From NCBI RefSeq assembly GCF_013520985.1, contig NZ_JACDTY010000015.1, forward strand, positions 1 to 64,000: 64,000 bases of DNA, written 5' to 3'. Positions 27,153 through 34,983 of this stretch are shown piece by piece. A program made the position numbers and the translations under genes. The notes beneath the pieces were generated by a model, which was given only the letters and a program-made list of their open reading frames with translations, was not told the DNA's origin and ran no database searches. This DNA is from Mesorhizobium neociceri. GTDB lineage: Bacteria; Pseudomonadota; Alphaproteobacteria; Rhizobiales; Rhizobiaceae. Position 1 is the stretch's first letter. Each line of letters begins with the position of its first letter.

Positions 27153-27950
27153 ATGAAAACCGGACCCCGCATCATCACCGTCGCCAACCAGAAGGGCGGT
27201 GTCGGCAAGACCACGACGGCCATCAATCTGGCCACGGCGCTGGCCGCGATCGGCGAAAAGGTGCTGATCGTCGATCTCGACCCGCAAGGCAATGCCTCGA
27301 CAGGTCTCGGCATCGACCGCAAGGACCGGACCGTCTCATCCTATGACGTGCTGACCGGCGAACTTGGCCTGGAAGACGCCGCCATTCCAACGGCTGTGCC
27401 CGGCCTGTCGATCGTGCCGTCGACGCTCGACCTGCTTGGCATCGAGATGGAGATCGCTTCCGCGCCAGACCGGGTGCTCAAGCTGCGCAACGCGGTGCGC
27501 GCCGCTACTGAACGCGGTGCGCCCTTCGGCTATGTGCTGATCGACTGCCCGCCCTCGCTCAACCTTTTGACGTTGAATTCCATGGCGGCAGCCGATTCTG
27601 TTCTTGTGCCGCTGCAATGCGAATTCTTCGCTCTGGAAGGTCTCAGCCAGTTGCTCGAAACGGTCGAGCAGGTGCGCCGTACAATCAATCCCGACCTGAT
27701 CATCCAAGGTATCGTGCTGACCATGTATGACGGCCGCAACAACCTGGCCAACCAGGTTGTGCAGGATGTACGGGCGCATATGGGCGACAAGGTCTACGAG
27801 ACCATCATTCCGCGCAATGTGCGGGTGTCCGAGGCGCCTTCCTACGGCAAGCCGGCGATCCTTTACGATCTGAAGTGCTCGGGCAGCCAGGCCTATCTGC
27901 AGCTGGCGTCCGAAGTGATCCGCCGCGAGCGTAAATTGCGCGCCGCTTGA
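27153..27950 (+). CDS. parA: Chromosome partitioning ATPase ParA
   Basis: 265 aa Walker-type ATPase that moves ParB-parS complexes to separate new origins. The deviant Walker A KGGVGKTT is at residues 14-21, followed by VLIVDLDPQGNAST and YVLIDCPPSLNLLTLNS; GIVLTMYDGRNNLA and VRVSEAPSYGKPAILYD are family signatures. ATG 27153 was chosen over 27132 because it gives the usual short leader before RIITVANQ. It is upstream of parB with 63 bases between. Confidence 0.96.
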   Translation: MKTGPRIITVANQKGGVGKTTTAINLATALAAIGEKVLIVDLDPQGNASTGLGIDRKDRTVSSYDVLTGELGLEDAAIPTAVPGLSIVPSTLDLLGIEMEIASAPDRVLKLRNAVRAATERGAPFGYVLIDCPPSLNLLTLNSMAAADSVLVPLQCEFFALEGLSQLLETVEQVRRTINPDLIIQGIVLTMYDGRNNLANQVVQDVRAHMGDKVYETIIPRNVRVSEAPSYGKPAILYDLKCSGSQAYLQLASEVIRRERKLRAA

Positions 27951-28013
27951 TTAGGCGTGGTTGATAAAACAAGCCGATTCGATACCGAAACGATTCTGAA
28001 ACCTGGAATTGAG

Positions 28014-28901
28014 ATGAGCGAAGACCTTTCGAGAAAGAGACTGGGGCGGGGACTGGCGGCGCTGATCGGCGAGATCGATCGCCCGGCGGCGCCGGAAAAG
28101 CCGGGCTTGAATGCCGACGGCAAGGTGCCGATCGAGTTTCTGAGCCCGAACCCGAAAAACCCGCGCCGGCATTTCGGCGATTCCGATCTGACCGATCTCG
28201 CCCAGTCGATCCGCGAACATGGCGTGGTGCAGCCGGTGGTGGCGCGGCCGTCGCCGACGCAGGCAGGGCGCTACGAGATCATCGCCGGTGAGCGGCGCTG
28301 GCGCGCGGCGCAGCGCGCCGGGCTGACCGAGATCCCGATCATCGTGCGCGACGTCAACGACCGCATGGCGCTCGAACTGGCGATCATCGAAAACGTCCAG
28401 CGCACCGACCTCAATCCGGTCGAGGAAGCGCTGGGCTACCAGCAGCTGATCGACGATCACGGCTACACCCAGGCCGATCTCGGCAATGTCATCGGCAAGA
28501 GCCGCAGCCATGTCGCCAACACGCTGAGGCTGTTGAAGCTGCCCGACGTTATCCGCGACATGCTGGTCGATGGCGCGCTGTCGGCCGGCCATGCCCGCAC
28601 GCTGGTGACGGCGCAGGATCCGGCCGGCCTTGCCAAGCAGATCGTCGAAGAAGGGCTTTCGGTGCGCCAGGCCGAAGCACTGGCGCAGATGCCGGCTGGC
28701 GGCACGCCGCCCAAGGCAAAGCCGGCGCAAAATGGGTCGGACAAGGATGCCGACACGCTGGCGCTGGAAAAGCTGATGACCGACACGATCGGCATGATCG
28801 TGACCATCGAGCACAAGGGCAAGGGCGGCGCCATCCGCGTGAACTACCGCAGCCTGGAGCAGCTGGACGAGCTGTGCCGACGGTTGAAGGACGAGCGCTA
28901 G
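28014..28901 (+). CDS. parB: Chromosome partitioning protein ParB
   Basis: 295 aa CTP-dependent DNA clamp that loads at parS. N-terminal RKRLGRGLAALIGE, CTP-binding motifs QPVVARP and GERRWRAAQRAGL (near residue 92), the helix-turn-helix DLGNVIGKSRSHVANTLRLL, and a C-terminal dimerisation segment (IRVNYRSLEQLDELCRRLK) are present. ATG 28014 follows parA by 63 bases. The parS-like sites at 24297-24471 and 26499 are its expected targets. A terminator follows at 28957. Confidence 0.96.
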   Translation: MSEDLSRKRLGRGLAALIGEIDRPAAPEKPGLNADGKVPIEFLSPNPKNPRRHFGDSDLTDLAQSIREHGVVQPVVARPSPTQAGRYEIIAGERRWRAAQRAGLTEIPIIVRDVNDRMALELAIIENVQRTDLNPVEEALGYQQLIDDHGYTQADLGNVIGKSRSHVANTLRLLKLPDVIRDMLVDGALSAGHARTLVTAQDPAGLAKQIVEEGLSVRQAEALAQMPAGGTPPKAKPAQNGSDKDADTLALEKLMTDTIGMIVTIEHKGKGGAIRVNYRSLEQLDELCRRLKDER

Positions 28902-28956
28902 GCGGTTGAGCCGCCACGGTATTTAGCCGGCAAATGAAGTTACGGCTTAAGATGAA

Positions 28957-28986
28957 GGGCTGGCGGTTGCCGGCCCTCTTCTTTTG
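28957..28986 (+). terminator. Probable Rho-independent terminator after parB
   Basis: GGGCTGGC and GCCGGCCC arms (one wobble pair) around GGTT or similar loop, followed by TCTTCTTTTG. It starts 56 bases after the parB stop. Confidence 0.75.
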
Positions 28987-29000
28987 TAGCGTGGGAACGG

Positions 29001-29050
29001 CCAATCTCCCCCCTTGTGGGGGAGATGCCCGGCAGGGCAGAGGGGGGCGC
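29001..29050. repeat. Single half of family B palindrome (right type)
   Basis: Contains CCCCCCTTGTGGGGGAG hairpin followed by GGCAGGGCAGAGGGGGG, the form usually seen as the right half of a pair. The opposite half is not directly adjacent; the IS630 remnant follows. Confidence 0.75.
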
Positions 29051-29081
29051 GAAGGAGTGCCAACCTTGCCGTACTTGGCTA

Positions 29082-29512
29082 GAGTCTTTCACGTTTTGAT
29101 GGAAGCGTATCCGGCGTTTGCGAAGTAGTTCTTGCATTCGCCGGGTTCGATTGTTTCGACGAGGTGGCCGATGTGGTGCCAAGTGTCCTCGACGGTTCGC
29201 TTCTGGGCTTGTCGCATCCAGTGTTTGATCTTGGCGAAGGCCTGCTCGTGTCCACCCATCTTGCCCGGTGCCACCGAGCCGGTCGTCTCATGGCGCTGCA
29301 ACAGCTTCACCGCGGCCGAAACCGAAATGCCGAACCGTTTGGCGGCAGACCGGCGGCTTTCACCACTCAAAACCGCCGCCACAGCCCGCTCGCGAAGATC
29401 ATTGGAAAGAGGTCGGGTCATCAGATGCTGGCCTCCACTCCAGCCAGCATCTTGAATCACAAAACCGACAAATCGGGAATCCCCTTCGATTCCATCAAGT
29501 CGTGAACCGCTC
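29082..29512 (-). mobile_element. IS630-family deletion derivative, 431 bp
   Basis: Bounded by imperfect inverted repeats of about 26 bases: left (29082-29107) GAGTCTTTCACG...TTGATGGAAGCG, right (29487-29512, complement) GAGCGGTTCACG...TTGATGGAATCG. A TA dinucleotide abuts each end (29080-29081 and 29513-29514), as expected for TA target duplication by IS630/Tc1 elements. Inside is one ORF joining the two ends of a transposase, without the catalytic core. It should be non-autonomous but could be mobilised by a full-length relative. Confidence 0.85.
29089..29421 (-). pseudogene. IS630 transposase with internal in-frame deletion
   Basis: About 110 codons from MTRPLSNDLRERAVAAV to CKNYFANAGYASIKT. 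The first part is the N-terminal helix-turn-helix of IS630 transposases (SRRSAAKRFGISVSAAVKLL, then GKMGGH). It then jumps in frame to the C-terminal end (EQAFAKIKHWMRQAQKRTVE, GHLVETIEPGECKNYF). The roughly 200-residue middle with the DDE catalytic triad is absent. The frame is also open upstream to 29460. No transposase activity is expected; DNA binding might remain. Confidence 0.85.
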
Positions 29513-29560
29513 TAGATGTTTCTCTGGAAATGCTGGTGCAGTTCGCTGAGACGTCGGCGG

Positions 29561-29617
29561 GACAGCGCCCCCCCTCTGGCTTGCCAGCCATCTCCCCCAC
29601 AAGGGGGGAGATTGGCC
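29561..29617. repeat. Single half of family B palindrome (left type)
   Basis: CGCCCCCCCTCTGGC...GCCATCTCC with a CCCCCACAAGGGGGG hairpin, the form normally seen as a left half. It lies just downstream of the IS630 remnant and ends 8 bases before the holA stop codon. Confidence 0.75.
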
Positions 29618-29624
29618 AATCGCC

Positions 29625-30668
29625 TTACCTCTGCCCCAATCTCGCACTTTCCACGGCAATGCCAAGCAGCGCCTGCCGTGCGAGCGCTTCGGACAGATCC
29701 GGCCGCCGCCTTGTCTGCAACACCGCCGTTTGCAACCGGTTCAGCGCGCGGCTGAGCGCGTCGATGTTCCAGCGTTCCAGCGCTTTCTCCACCAGCTTGC
29801 GGCGCGTGAAAAAAACCGGTGGCCGCGCGCTCGCCACGGCAGAGGCGGCGTTGCGGCCGGCGGAGTCCATCTGGCCGCGCATGACCTGAAGCTGCTGCAG
29901 CTGGCGCATGGCCGAGGACAGCACTAGGAAGGGATGACCGCCGGACAGGCAGTGGCGGGTGAAAGCGGTGTCGAAGTCACCGACTTTGCCTTCCAGCACC
30001 GCGTCGACGGCATCGTCGAAGGAGGCGCCGGAGACGTCGCCGGACATCGCCCTGACGTCGTCGAGGCCGATTTCCCGCTGGCCATGCGCGTAAAGCACCA
30101 GCTTTTCGATCTCGCCGCGCGATGCCAGCCGGTCGCCGCCGAGATTGCGGCGCAGCGCCTGGCGCGCATCGAGCGCCATCGACATGCCGGCTTTGCGCAA
30201 TTCGTCGTCGATGACGCTGTCGATGTCGCGGGCCTCGTCGGCGTAGCAGGGCAGCGCCATGGCGGTGTCGGCTGCCTCGACGATGGCGCGCAGGCCGACG
30301 CCTTTCTTGAGGTCACCGGCCTCGATCAGGATGATGGCGTCCCGAGCAGGCTCGGCCGTCAGCGCCTTGACGTCCTCGGCCAGTGGCTTCTGGCCGCTGG
30401 CGTTGCGCACCCATAGAAGTCGCCGGTCGGAAAACATGGGCACGGTGCGGGCTTCATCCAGCAGCCGGCCCTGGTCGCGATCGACCTCCGCGCCATCGAG
30501 CCGGACCACGGAGAATGGGTCGTCGAGCGGCAGGCCGGTTTTTTCGGCAAAGGCCTTTGCGCGCTCGGCGACGAGGCCGCGGTCGGGACCGTAAAGCAGG
30601 ACGATCGAGATGCGCGCGTCCGGCTTCGCCAGCCACGAATCGACCTCGTATCCTTTTTTCTGCGCCAT
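29625..30668 (-). CDS. holA: DNA polymerase III delta subunit
   Basis: 347 aa clamp-loader subunit that opens the beta clamp. N-terminal MAQKKGYEVDSWLAKPD then VLLYGPDRGLVAERAKAFAE, the segment VPMFSDRRLLWVRNASGQKP, and the C-terminal domain with LVEKALERWNIDALSRALNR are typical of HolA in Rhizobiales, where it follows parAB. The gene is convergent with parB and divergent from the 2-oxoacid dehydrogenase operon. Confidence 0.92.
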   Translation of the reverse strand: MAQKKGYEVDSWLAKPDARISIVLLYGPDRGLVAERAKAFAEKTGLPLDDPFSVVRLDGAEVDRDQGRLLDEARTVPMFSDRRLLWVRNASGQKPLAEDVKALTAEPARDAIILIEAGDLKKGVGLRAIVEAADTAMALPCYADEARDIDSVIDDELRKAGMSMALDARQALRRNLGGDRLASRGEIEKLVLYAHGQREIGLDDVRAMSGDVSGASFDDAVDAVLEGKVGDFDTAFTRHCLSGGHPFLVLSSAMRQLQQLQVMRGQMDSAGRNAASAVASARPPVFFTRRKLVEKALERWNIDALSRALNRLQTAVLQTRRRPDLSEALARQALLGIAVESARLGQR

Positions 30669-30735
30669 GGTGGGTGGTTAGCATGATGTGGGCAAGGAGT
30701 GAACGTTCTCCGAAGAGTTTGCCGACCTTGGCGAC

Positions 30736-30926
30736 TTTCCTCTCCCTCCGGAGGGGGGAGAGGTGGCGCTGCGAAGCAGCGACGGAGTGGGGGAACCACC
30801 TGGCAATCGCGGCGAACTGACATAGGAAGGGCACTAGCTCAGGCATCGCCTTGCGCCCGAGGGTCGACCCCCACTCCGTCGAGCTTCGCTCGACACCTCT
30901 CCCCCGATCGACGGGGGAGAGGAAAG
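30736..30926. repeat. Paired palindromic intergenic repeat, family D
   Basis: Left half: TTTCCTCTCCC, a CCTCCGGAGG hairpin, GGGAGAGGTGGCGCTGCG and CGACGGAGTGGGGG. The right half is its inversion: CCCCCACTCCGTCG, CGAGCTTCGCTCG hairpin and GGGGGAGAGGAAA. The surrounding gap between holA and the E1 alpha gene is 507 bases; bases 30927-31175 hold no recognisable gene and probably include the operon promoter. Confidence 0.75.
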
Positions 30927-31175
30927 GCGCGAACTCGCGGACCTTGGCGCCCTCCCTCCCAAAGGTCGTGAAGTGCGTTATCTGCCGGAAACGCTGCAAA
31001 ACCTTGCGCCAAATTGCGTCCCGCCCCGAAACATCGACAAGAAATTTCGCCGACATATCTGCATCTTGCGGGCGCTTGCCGGCTGACACGCCCAGTCGGG
31101 TGCGGGGCCTGATGAATTGGCGCTGTGCGGGGCGCGCGGATGTGCAAATATCGGCGCCAGGCAAATGGGAGGACC

Positions 31176-32414
31176 ATGGTCATGACCGATGCTGGGATGT
31201 TGCGGTTTCATGTGCCGGAGCCGGAAGTGCGGCCGGGCGGCACGCCCGACTTCTCCAACGTGCCGATCCCCAAGGCCGGCTCGGCGCCGCGGCCGGAGAT
31301 CGATGTCGATCCGCGCACCATCCGCGACATGGCGTTCTCGATCATCCGGGTGCTGAACCGGGATGGCGAGGCGGTCGGGCCATGGGCCGGGCTGCTTTCC
31401 GACGAGGAACTGCTCGAAGGGTTGCGCCACATGATGACGCTGCGCAGTTTCGATGCCCGCATGCAGATGGCGCAGCGCCAGGGCAAGACCTCGTTCTACA
31501 TGCAGCATCTCGGCGAAGAGGCGGTGAGCTGCGCCTTCCGCAAGGCACTGATGCCTGGAGACATGAATTTCCCGACCTATCGGCAAGCCGGCCTGCTCAT
31601 TGCCGACGGCTATCCGATGGTCACGATGATGAACCAGATCTACTCCAACGAGGCCGATCCGTTGAAGGGCCGGCAATTGCCGATCATGTACTCGTCGAAG
31701 GAGCATGGTTTCTTCTCGATCTCCGGCAATCTGGCGACGCAGTACATCCAGGCGGTCGGCTGGGCGATGGCCTCGGCGATTTCCAACGATTCGAAAATCG
31801 CGGCGGCGTGGATCGGCGACGGCTCGACCGCCGAATCCGATTTCCATTCCGCGCTGGTGTTTGCCTCGACCTACAAGGCGCCGGTCATTTTGAATGTCGT
31901 CAACAACCAGTGGGCGATCTCGACGTTTCAGGGCATCGCCCGCGGCGGCTCCGGCACCTTTGCCGCGCGCGGTCTCGGCTTCGGCATTCCGGCGCTGCGC
32001 GTCGACGGCAATGATTATCTCGCCGTGCACGCGGTGGCCAAATGGGCGGCGGAGCGGGCGCGAAAGAATCTCGGGCCGACGCTGATCGAGTACGTCACCT
32101 ACCGCGCCGGGGCGCATTCGAGTTCGGATGACCCGTCGGCCTATCGGCCGAAGACCGAGTCCGACGCCTGGCCGCTCGGCGATCCGGTCGTGCGGTTGAA
32201 GAACCATCTGATCCAGCGCGGCGTCTGGTCGGACGAGCGTCATGCCCAGGCGGAAGCCGAAACCTTGGAAACGGTGATCACGGCGCAGAAGGAGGCCGAA
32301 AGCAACGGCACGCTGCATGCCGGCGGCAAGCCGTCGACGCGCGAAATGTTCGAGGGCGTGTTTGCCGAGATGCCGCCGCATCTGCGGCGCCAGCGCCAGC
32401 AGGCGGGAGTCTGA
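31176..32414 (+). CDS. bkdA: 2-oxoisovalerate dehydrogenase E1 alpha subunit
   Basis: 412 aa subunit of the branched-chain 2-oxoacid dehydrogenase, decarboxylating the 2-oxo acids of Val, Leu and Ile with thiamine diphosphate. The ThDP motif AAWIGDGSTAESDFHSAL is near residue 211 and ends in VVNNQWAIST; KTSFYMQHLGEEA is typical of E1 alpha. ATG 31176 follows a GGGAGG ribosome binding site. The N-terminal segment (MLRFHVPEPEVRPGG) and the length of about 410 match the branched-chain rather than the pyruvate enzyme. First gene of the four-gene operon. Confidence 0.93.
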   Translation: MVMTDAGMLRFHVPEPEVRPGGTPDFSNVPIPKAGSAPRPEIDVDPRTIRDMAFSIIRVLNRDGEAVGPWAGLLSDEELLEGLRHMMTLRSFDARMQMAQRQGKTSFYMQHLGEEAVSCAFRKALMPGDMNFPTYRQAGLLIADGYPMVTMMNQIYSNEADPLKGRQLPIMYSSKEHGFFSISGNLATQYIQAVGWAMASAISNDSKIAAAWIGDGSTAESDFHSALVFASTYKAPVILNVVNNQWAISTFQGIARGGSGTFAARGLGFGIPALRVDGNDYLAVHAVAKWAAERARKNLGPTLIEYVTYRAGAHSSSDDPSAYRPKTESDAWPLGDPVVRLKNHLIQRGVWSDERHAQAEAETLETVITAQKEAESNGTLHAGGKPSTREMFEGVFAEMPPHLRRQRQQAGV

Positions 32415-32416
32415 CC

Positions 32417-33430
32417 ATGCCGAGACGGACCATGATCGAGGCGATCCGCGACGCCATGGATGTGTCGATGGCACGTGACGAACGCGTCATTGTCTATGGC
32501 GAGGATGTCGGCTTCTTTGGCGGGGTCTTCCGAGTCACCCATGGCCTGCAGGCCAAATACGGCAAGAGCCGCTGCTTCGACGCGCCGATTAACGAATCCG
32601 GCATTGTCGGTTCGGCCATCGGCATGGCGGCCTACGGGTTGAAGCCGTGCGTGGAAATTCAGTTTGCCGACTACATGTACCCGGCCTACGACCAGCTGAC
32701 CCAGGAAGCCGCAAGGCTGCGCTACCGCTCGAACGGCGATTTCACCTGCCCGATCGTGGTGCGCATGCCGACCGGCGGCGGTATTTTTGGCGGCCAGACT
32801 CACAGCCAGAGTCCGGAAGCGCTGTTTACCCATGTGTCGGGATTGAAGACGGTGGTGCCGTCCAACCCGCATGATGCCAAGGGGCTGCTGATCGCAGCGA
32901 TCGAGGACCCTGATCCGGTGATTTTTTTGGAGCCGAAGCGGCTCTATAACGGCCCGTTCGACGGCCATCACGACCGGCCGGTGACGCCGTGGTCGAAGCA
33001 TGAGCTGGGCGAGGTCGCCGATGGCCATTACACCGTGCCGCTCGGCAAGGCGGCGATACGCAGGGCGGGCTCGGCCGTTACGGTGCTTGCCTACGGCACC
33101 ATGGTCTATGTCGCGCAGGCGGCGGTCGAGGAAACCGGCATCGATGCCGAGATCATCGATCTCAGGACGCTGCTGCCGCTCGACCTCGACACCATCGTCG
33201 CCTCGGTCAAGAAAACCGGCCGCTGCGTGGTCGTGCATGAGGCGACGCTGACCTCGGGCTTCGGCGCCGAGCTTTCGGCGCTGGTGCAGGAGAATTGTTT
33301 CTATCATCTCGAAGCGCCGGTGGCGCGCGTCACTGGTTGGGACACGCCCTACCCGCATGCGCAGGAATGGGAGTATTTCCCGGGGCCGGCCCGTGTCGGC
33401 CGCGCGCTTATCGAAACCATGGGAGCTTAA
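32417..33430 (+). CDS. bkdB: 2-oxoisovalerate dehydrogenase E1 beta subunit
   Basis: 337 aa transketolase-like subunit. VIVYGEDVGFFGGVFRVT, EIQFADYMYPAYDQLTQEAA, MPTGGGIFGGQTHSQSPEAL and the C-terminal IDLRTLLPLDLDTI with VVVHEATLTSGFGAE are E1 beta signatures; the long insert MPTGGGIFGGQTH is typical of branched-chain enzymes. It begins two bases after E1 alpha ends and pairs with it as a heterotetramer. Confidence 0.93.
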   Translation: MPRRTMIEAIRDAMDVSMARDERVIVYGEDVGFFGGVFRVTHGLQAKYGKSRCFDAPINESGIVGSAIGMAAYGLKPCVEIQFADYMYPAYDQLTQEAARLRYRSNGDFTCPIVVRMPTGGGIFGGQTHSQSPEALFTHVSGLKTVVPSNPHDAKGLLIAAIEDPDPVIFLEPKRLYNGPFDGHHDRPVTPWSKHELGEVADGHYTVPLGKAAIRRAGSAVTVLAYGTMVYVAQAAVEETGIDAEIIDLRTLLPLDLDTIVASVKKTGRCVVVHEATLTSGFGAELSALVQENCFYHLEAPVARVTGWDTPYPHAQEWEYFPGPARVGRALIETMGA

Positions 33431-33431
33431 G

Positions 33432-34748
33432 ATGGGCGAACACATCATCAAGCTGCCCGATGTCGGCGAAGGCGTCGCCGAGGCCGAACTTGTGGAGTGG
33501 CACGTCAAGGTCGGCGATCTCGTGCGCGAGGATAGCGTGCTTGCCGCCGTGATGACCGACAAGGCGACGGTGGAGATCCCCTCGCCGGTTGATGGCGAGA
33601 TCCTGTGGCTGGGTGCCGAGATCGGTGACACGGTGGCGATCGGCTCGCCGATCGTGCGGCTGAAGGTGGCGGGCGAGGGCAATGTGAAGCCGGATGCCGC
33701 CGGCGAGACGGCGAAAGCCGAGGCGCCGGCGAAACCAGCTGAGACGAAGCTGGCCGAGACCAAGCCCGAGGCGCGCCCGGAACCAAAGCCGAAGCCGGCA
33801 GAGCCGGCGGCCAAAGCCGCGCCGGCGCCAGCCGCCGCGGCGAAAAGCAATTCCGGCGCGCCGCGCCCCGAGGGCGAAAGGCCGCTGGCGTCGCCCGCCA
33901 TTCGGCTCAGGGCAAAAGAGGCCGGCATCGATCTGCGCCAGGTCTCGGGTACCGGCCCTGCCGGCCGCATAAGCCATGAGGACATCGAGGCGTTCCTGGC
34001 GCGCGGCCCACAGGTCGCGAAGGCCTCGGGACTCGCTCGCAACGACAGTGTCGAGGACATCAAGGTCATTGGTCTCAGGCGCAAGATCGCCGAAAAAATG
34101 TCGCTGGCCAAGTCGCGCATCCCGCACATCACCTATGTCGAGGAGATCGACGTCACCGCGCTCGAGGAGTTGCGCGCCGCGCTCAACAAGGAAAAGCGCA
34201 AGGGTGTCGAAAGGCCGAAACTGACGCTGCTGCCGTTCCTGATGCGGGCGATGGTCAAGGCGATCGCCGATCAGCCCAACATCAACGCGCTGTTCGACGA
34301 CGAGGCTGGCATTATCCACCAGCATGGCGGCGTCCATATCGGCATTGCCGCGCAGACGCCGTCGGGGCTGGTGGTGCCGGTGGTCAAGCATGCCGAGGCG
34401 CGCGACCTCTGGGATTGCGCTATCGAGCTCAACCGGCTGGCCGAGGCGGCGAAGTCGGGCACGGCGAGCCGTGACGAGCTGTCGGGATCGACCATCACCA
34501 TCACCTCGCTCGGCGCTATGGGCGGCGTGGCGACGACGCCGGTGATCAATCATCCGGAAGTGGCGATCGTCGGCGTCAACAAGATGATGGTGCGCCCGGT
34601 CTGGGACGGCACCCAGTTCATCCCGCGCAAGATGATGAACCTGTCGTCGAGCTTCGACCACCGGGTGGTCGACGGCTGGGACGCGGCGGTGTTCATCCAG
34701 CGGATCAAGGCGCTGCTGGAAACGCCGGCGCTGATATTTGTGGATTGA
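33432..34748 (+). CDS. Branched-chain 2-oxoacid dehydrogenase E2 (dihydrolipoyl acyltransferase)
   Basis: 438 aa core subunit. Domains in order: one lipoyl domain (HIIKLPDVGEGVAEAELVEW; lipoylated Lys44 in MTDKATVEIPS), a Pro/Ala/Lys-rich linker, a peripheral-subunit-binding domain (SPAIRLRAKEAGIDLRQVSG, PAGRISHEDIEAF), and the catalytic domain with His410 and Asp414 in DHRVVDGWD. Single-lipoyl architecture fits a BCKDH-type E2. ATG 33432 lies one base after the E1 beta stop. E3 follows across a family B palindrome. Confidence 0.93.
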   Translation: MGEHIIKLPDVGEGVAEAELVEWHVKVGDLVREDSVLAAVMTDKATVEIPSPVDGEILWLGAEIGDTVAIGSPIVRLKVAGEGNVKPDAAGETAKAEAPAKPAETKLAETKPEARPEPKPKPAEPAAKAAPAPAAAAKSNSGAPRPEGERPLASPAIRLRAKEAGIDLRQVSGTGPAGRISHEDIEAFLARGPQVAKASGLARNDSVEDIKVIGLRRKIAEKMSLAKSRIPHITYVEEIDVTALEELRAALNKEKRKGVERPKLTLLPFLMRAMVKAIADQPNINALFDDEAGIIHQHGGVHIGIAAQTPSGLVVPVVKHAEARDLWDCAIELNRLAEAAKSGTASRDELSGSTITITSLGAMGGVATTPVINHPEVAIVGVNKMMVRPVWDGTQFIPRKMMNLSSSFDHRVVDGWDAAVFIQRIKALLETPALIFVD

Positions 34749-34776
34749 GGGGCGGAACGACCGAGATGACGGCGGG

Positions 34777-34940
34777 ACAGCGCCCCCCTCTGCCTTACCA
34801 GGCATCTCCCCCACAAGGGGGGAGATTGGACGTCACGCCGGGTTTCGCCAACCTTCATTGGTTGAGGAGCGGGCGAAGCGACGAAACTGCCAATCTCCCC
34901 CCTCGTGGGGGAGATGTCCGGCAGGACAGAGGGGGGCGCG
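34777..34940. repeat. Paired palindromic intergenic repeat, family B, inside the bkd operon
   Basis: Full inverted pair (GCGCCCCCCTCTGCC left, AGGACAGAGGGGGGCGC right) with CCCCCACAAGGGGGG and CCCCCCTCGTGGGGG hairpins. It occupies most of the 235-base gap between the E2 and E3 genes. Confidence 0.8.
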
Positions 34941-34983
34941 AAGGATCGCGACGGAACATTCCCTCGCATCGAAGGGTCACGCC

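Noticed and set aside
29082..29512. Active IS630 insertion sequence
   Set aside because: The transposase lacks its whole catalytic core, so it cannot move by itself.
32240..34132. 630-codon open frame antisense to the E1 beta and E2 genes
   Set aside because: Spans two certain genes and their junction and has no recognisable motif; a shadow of codon bias.
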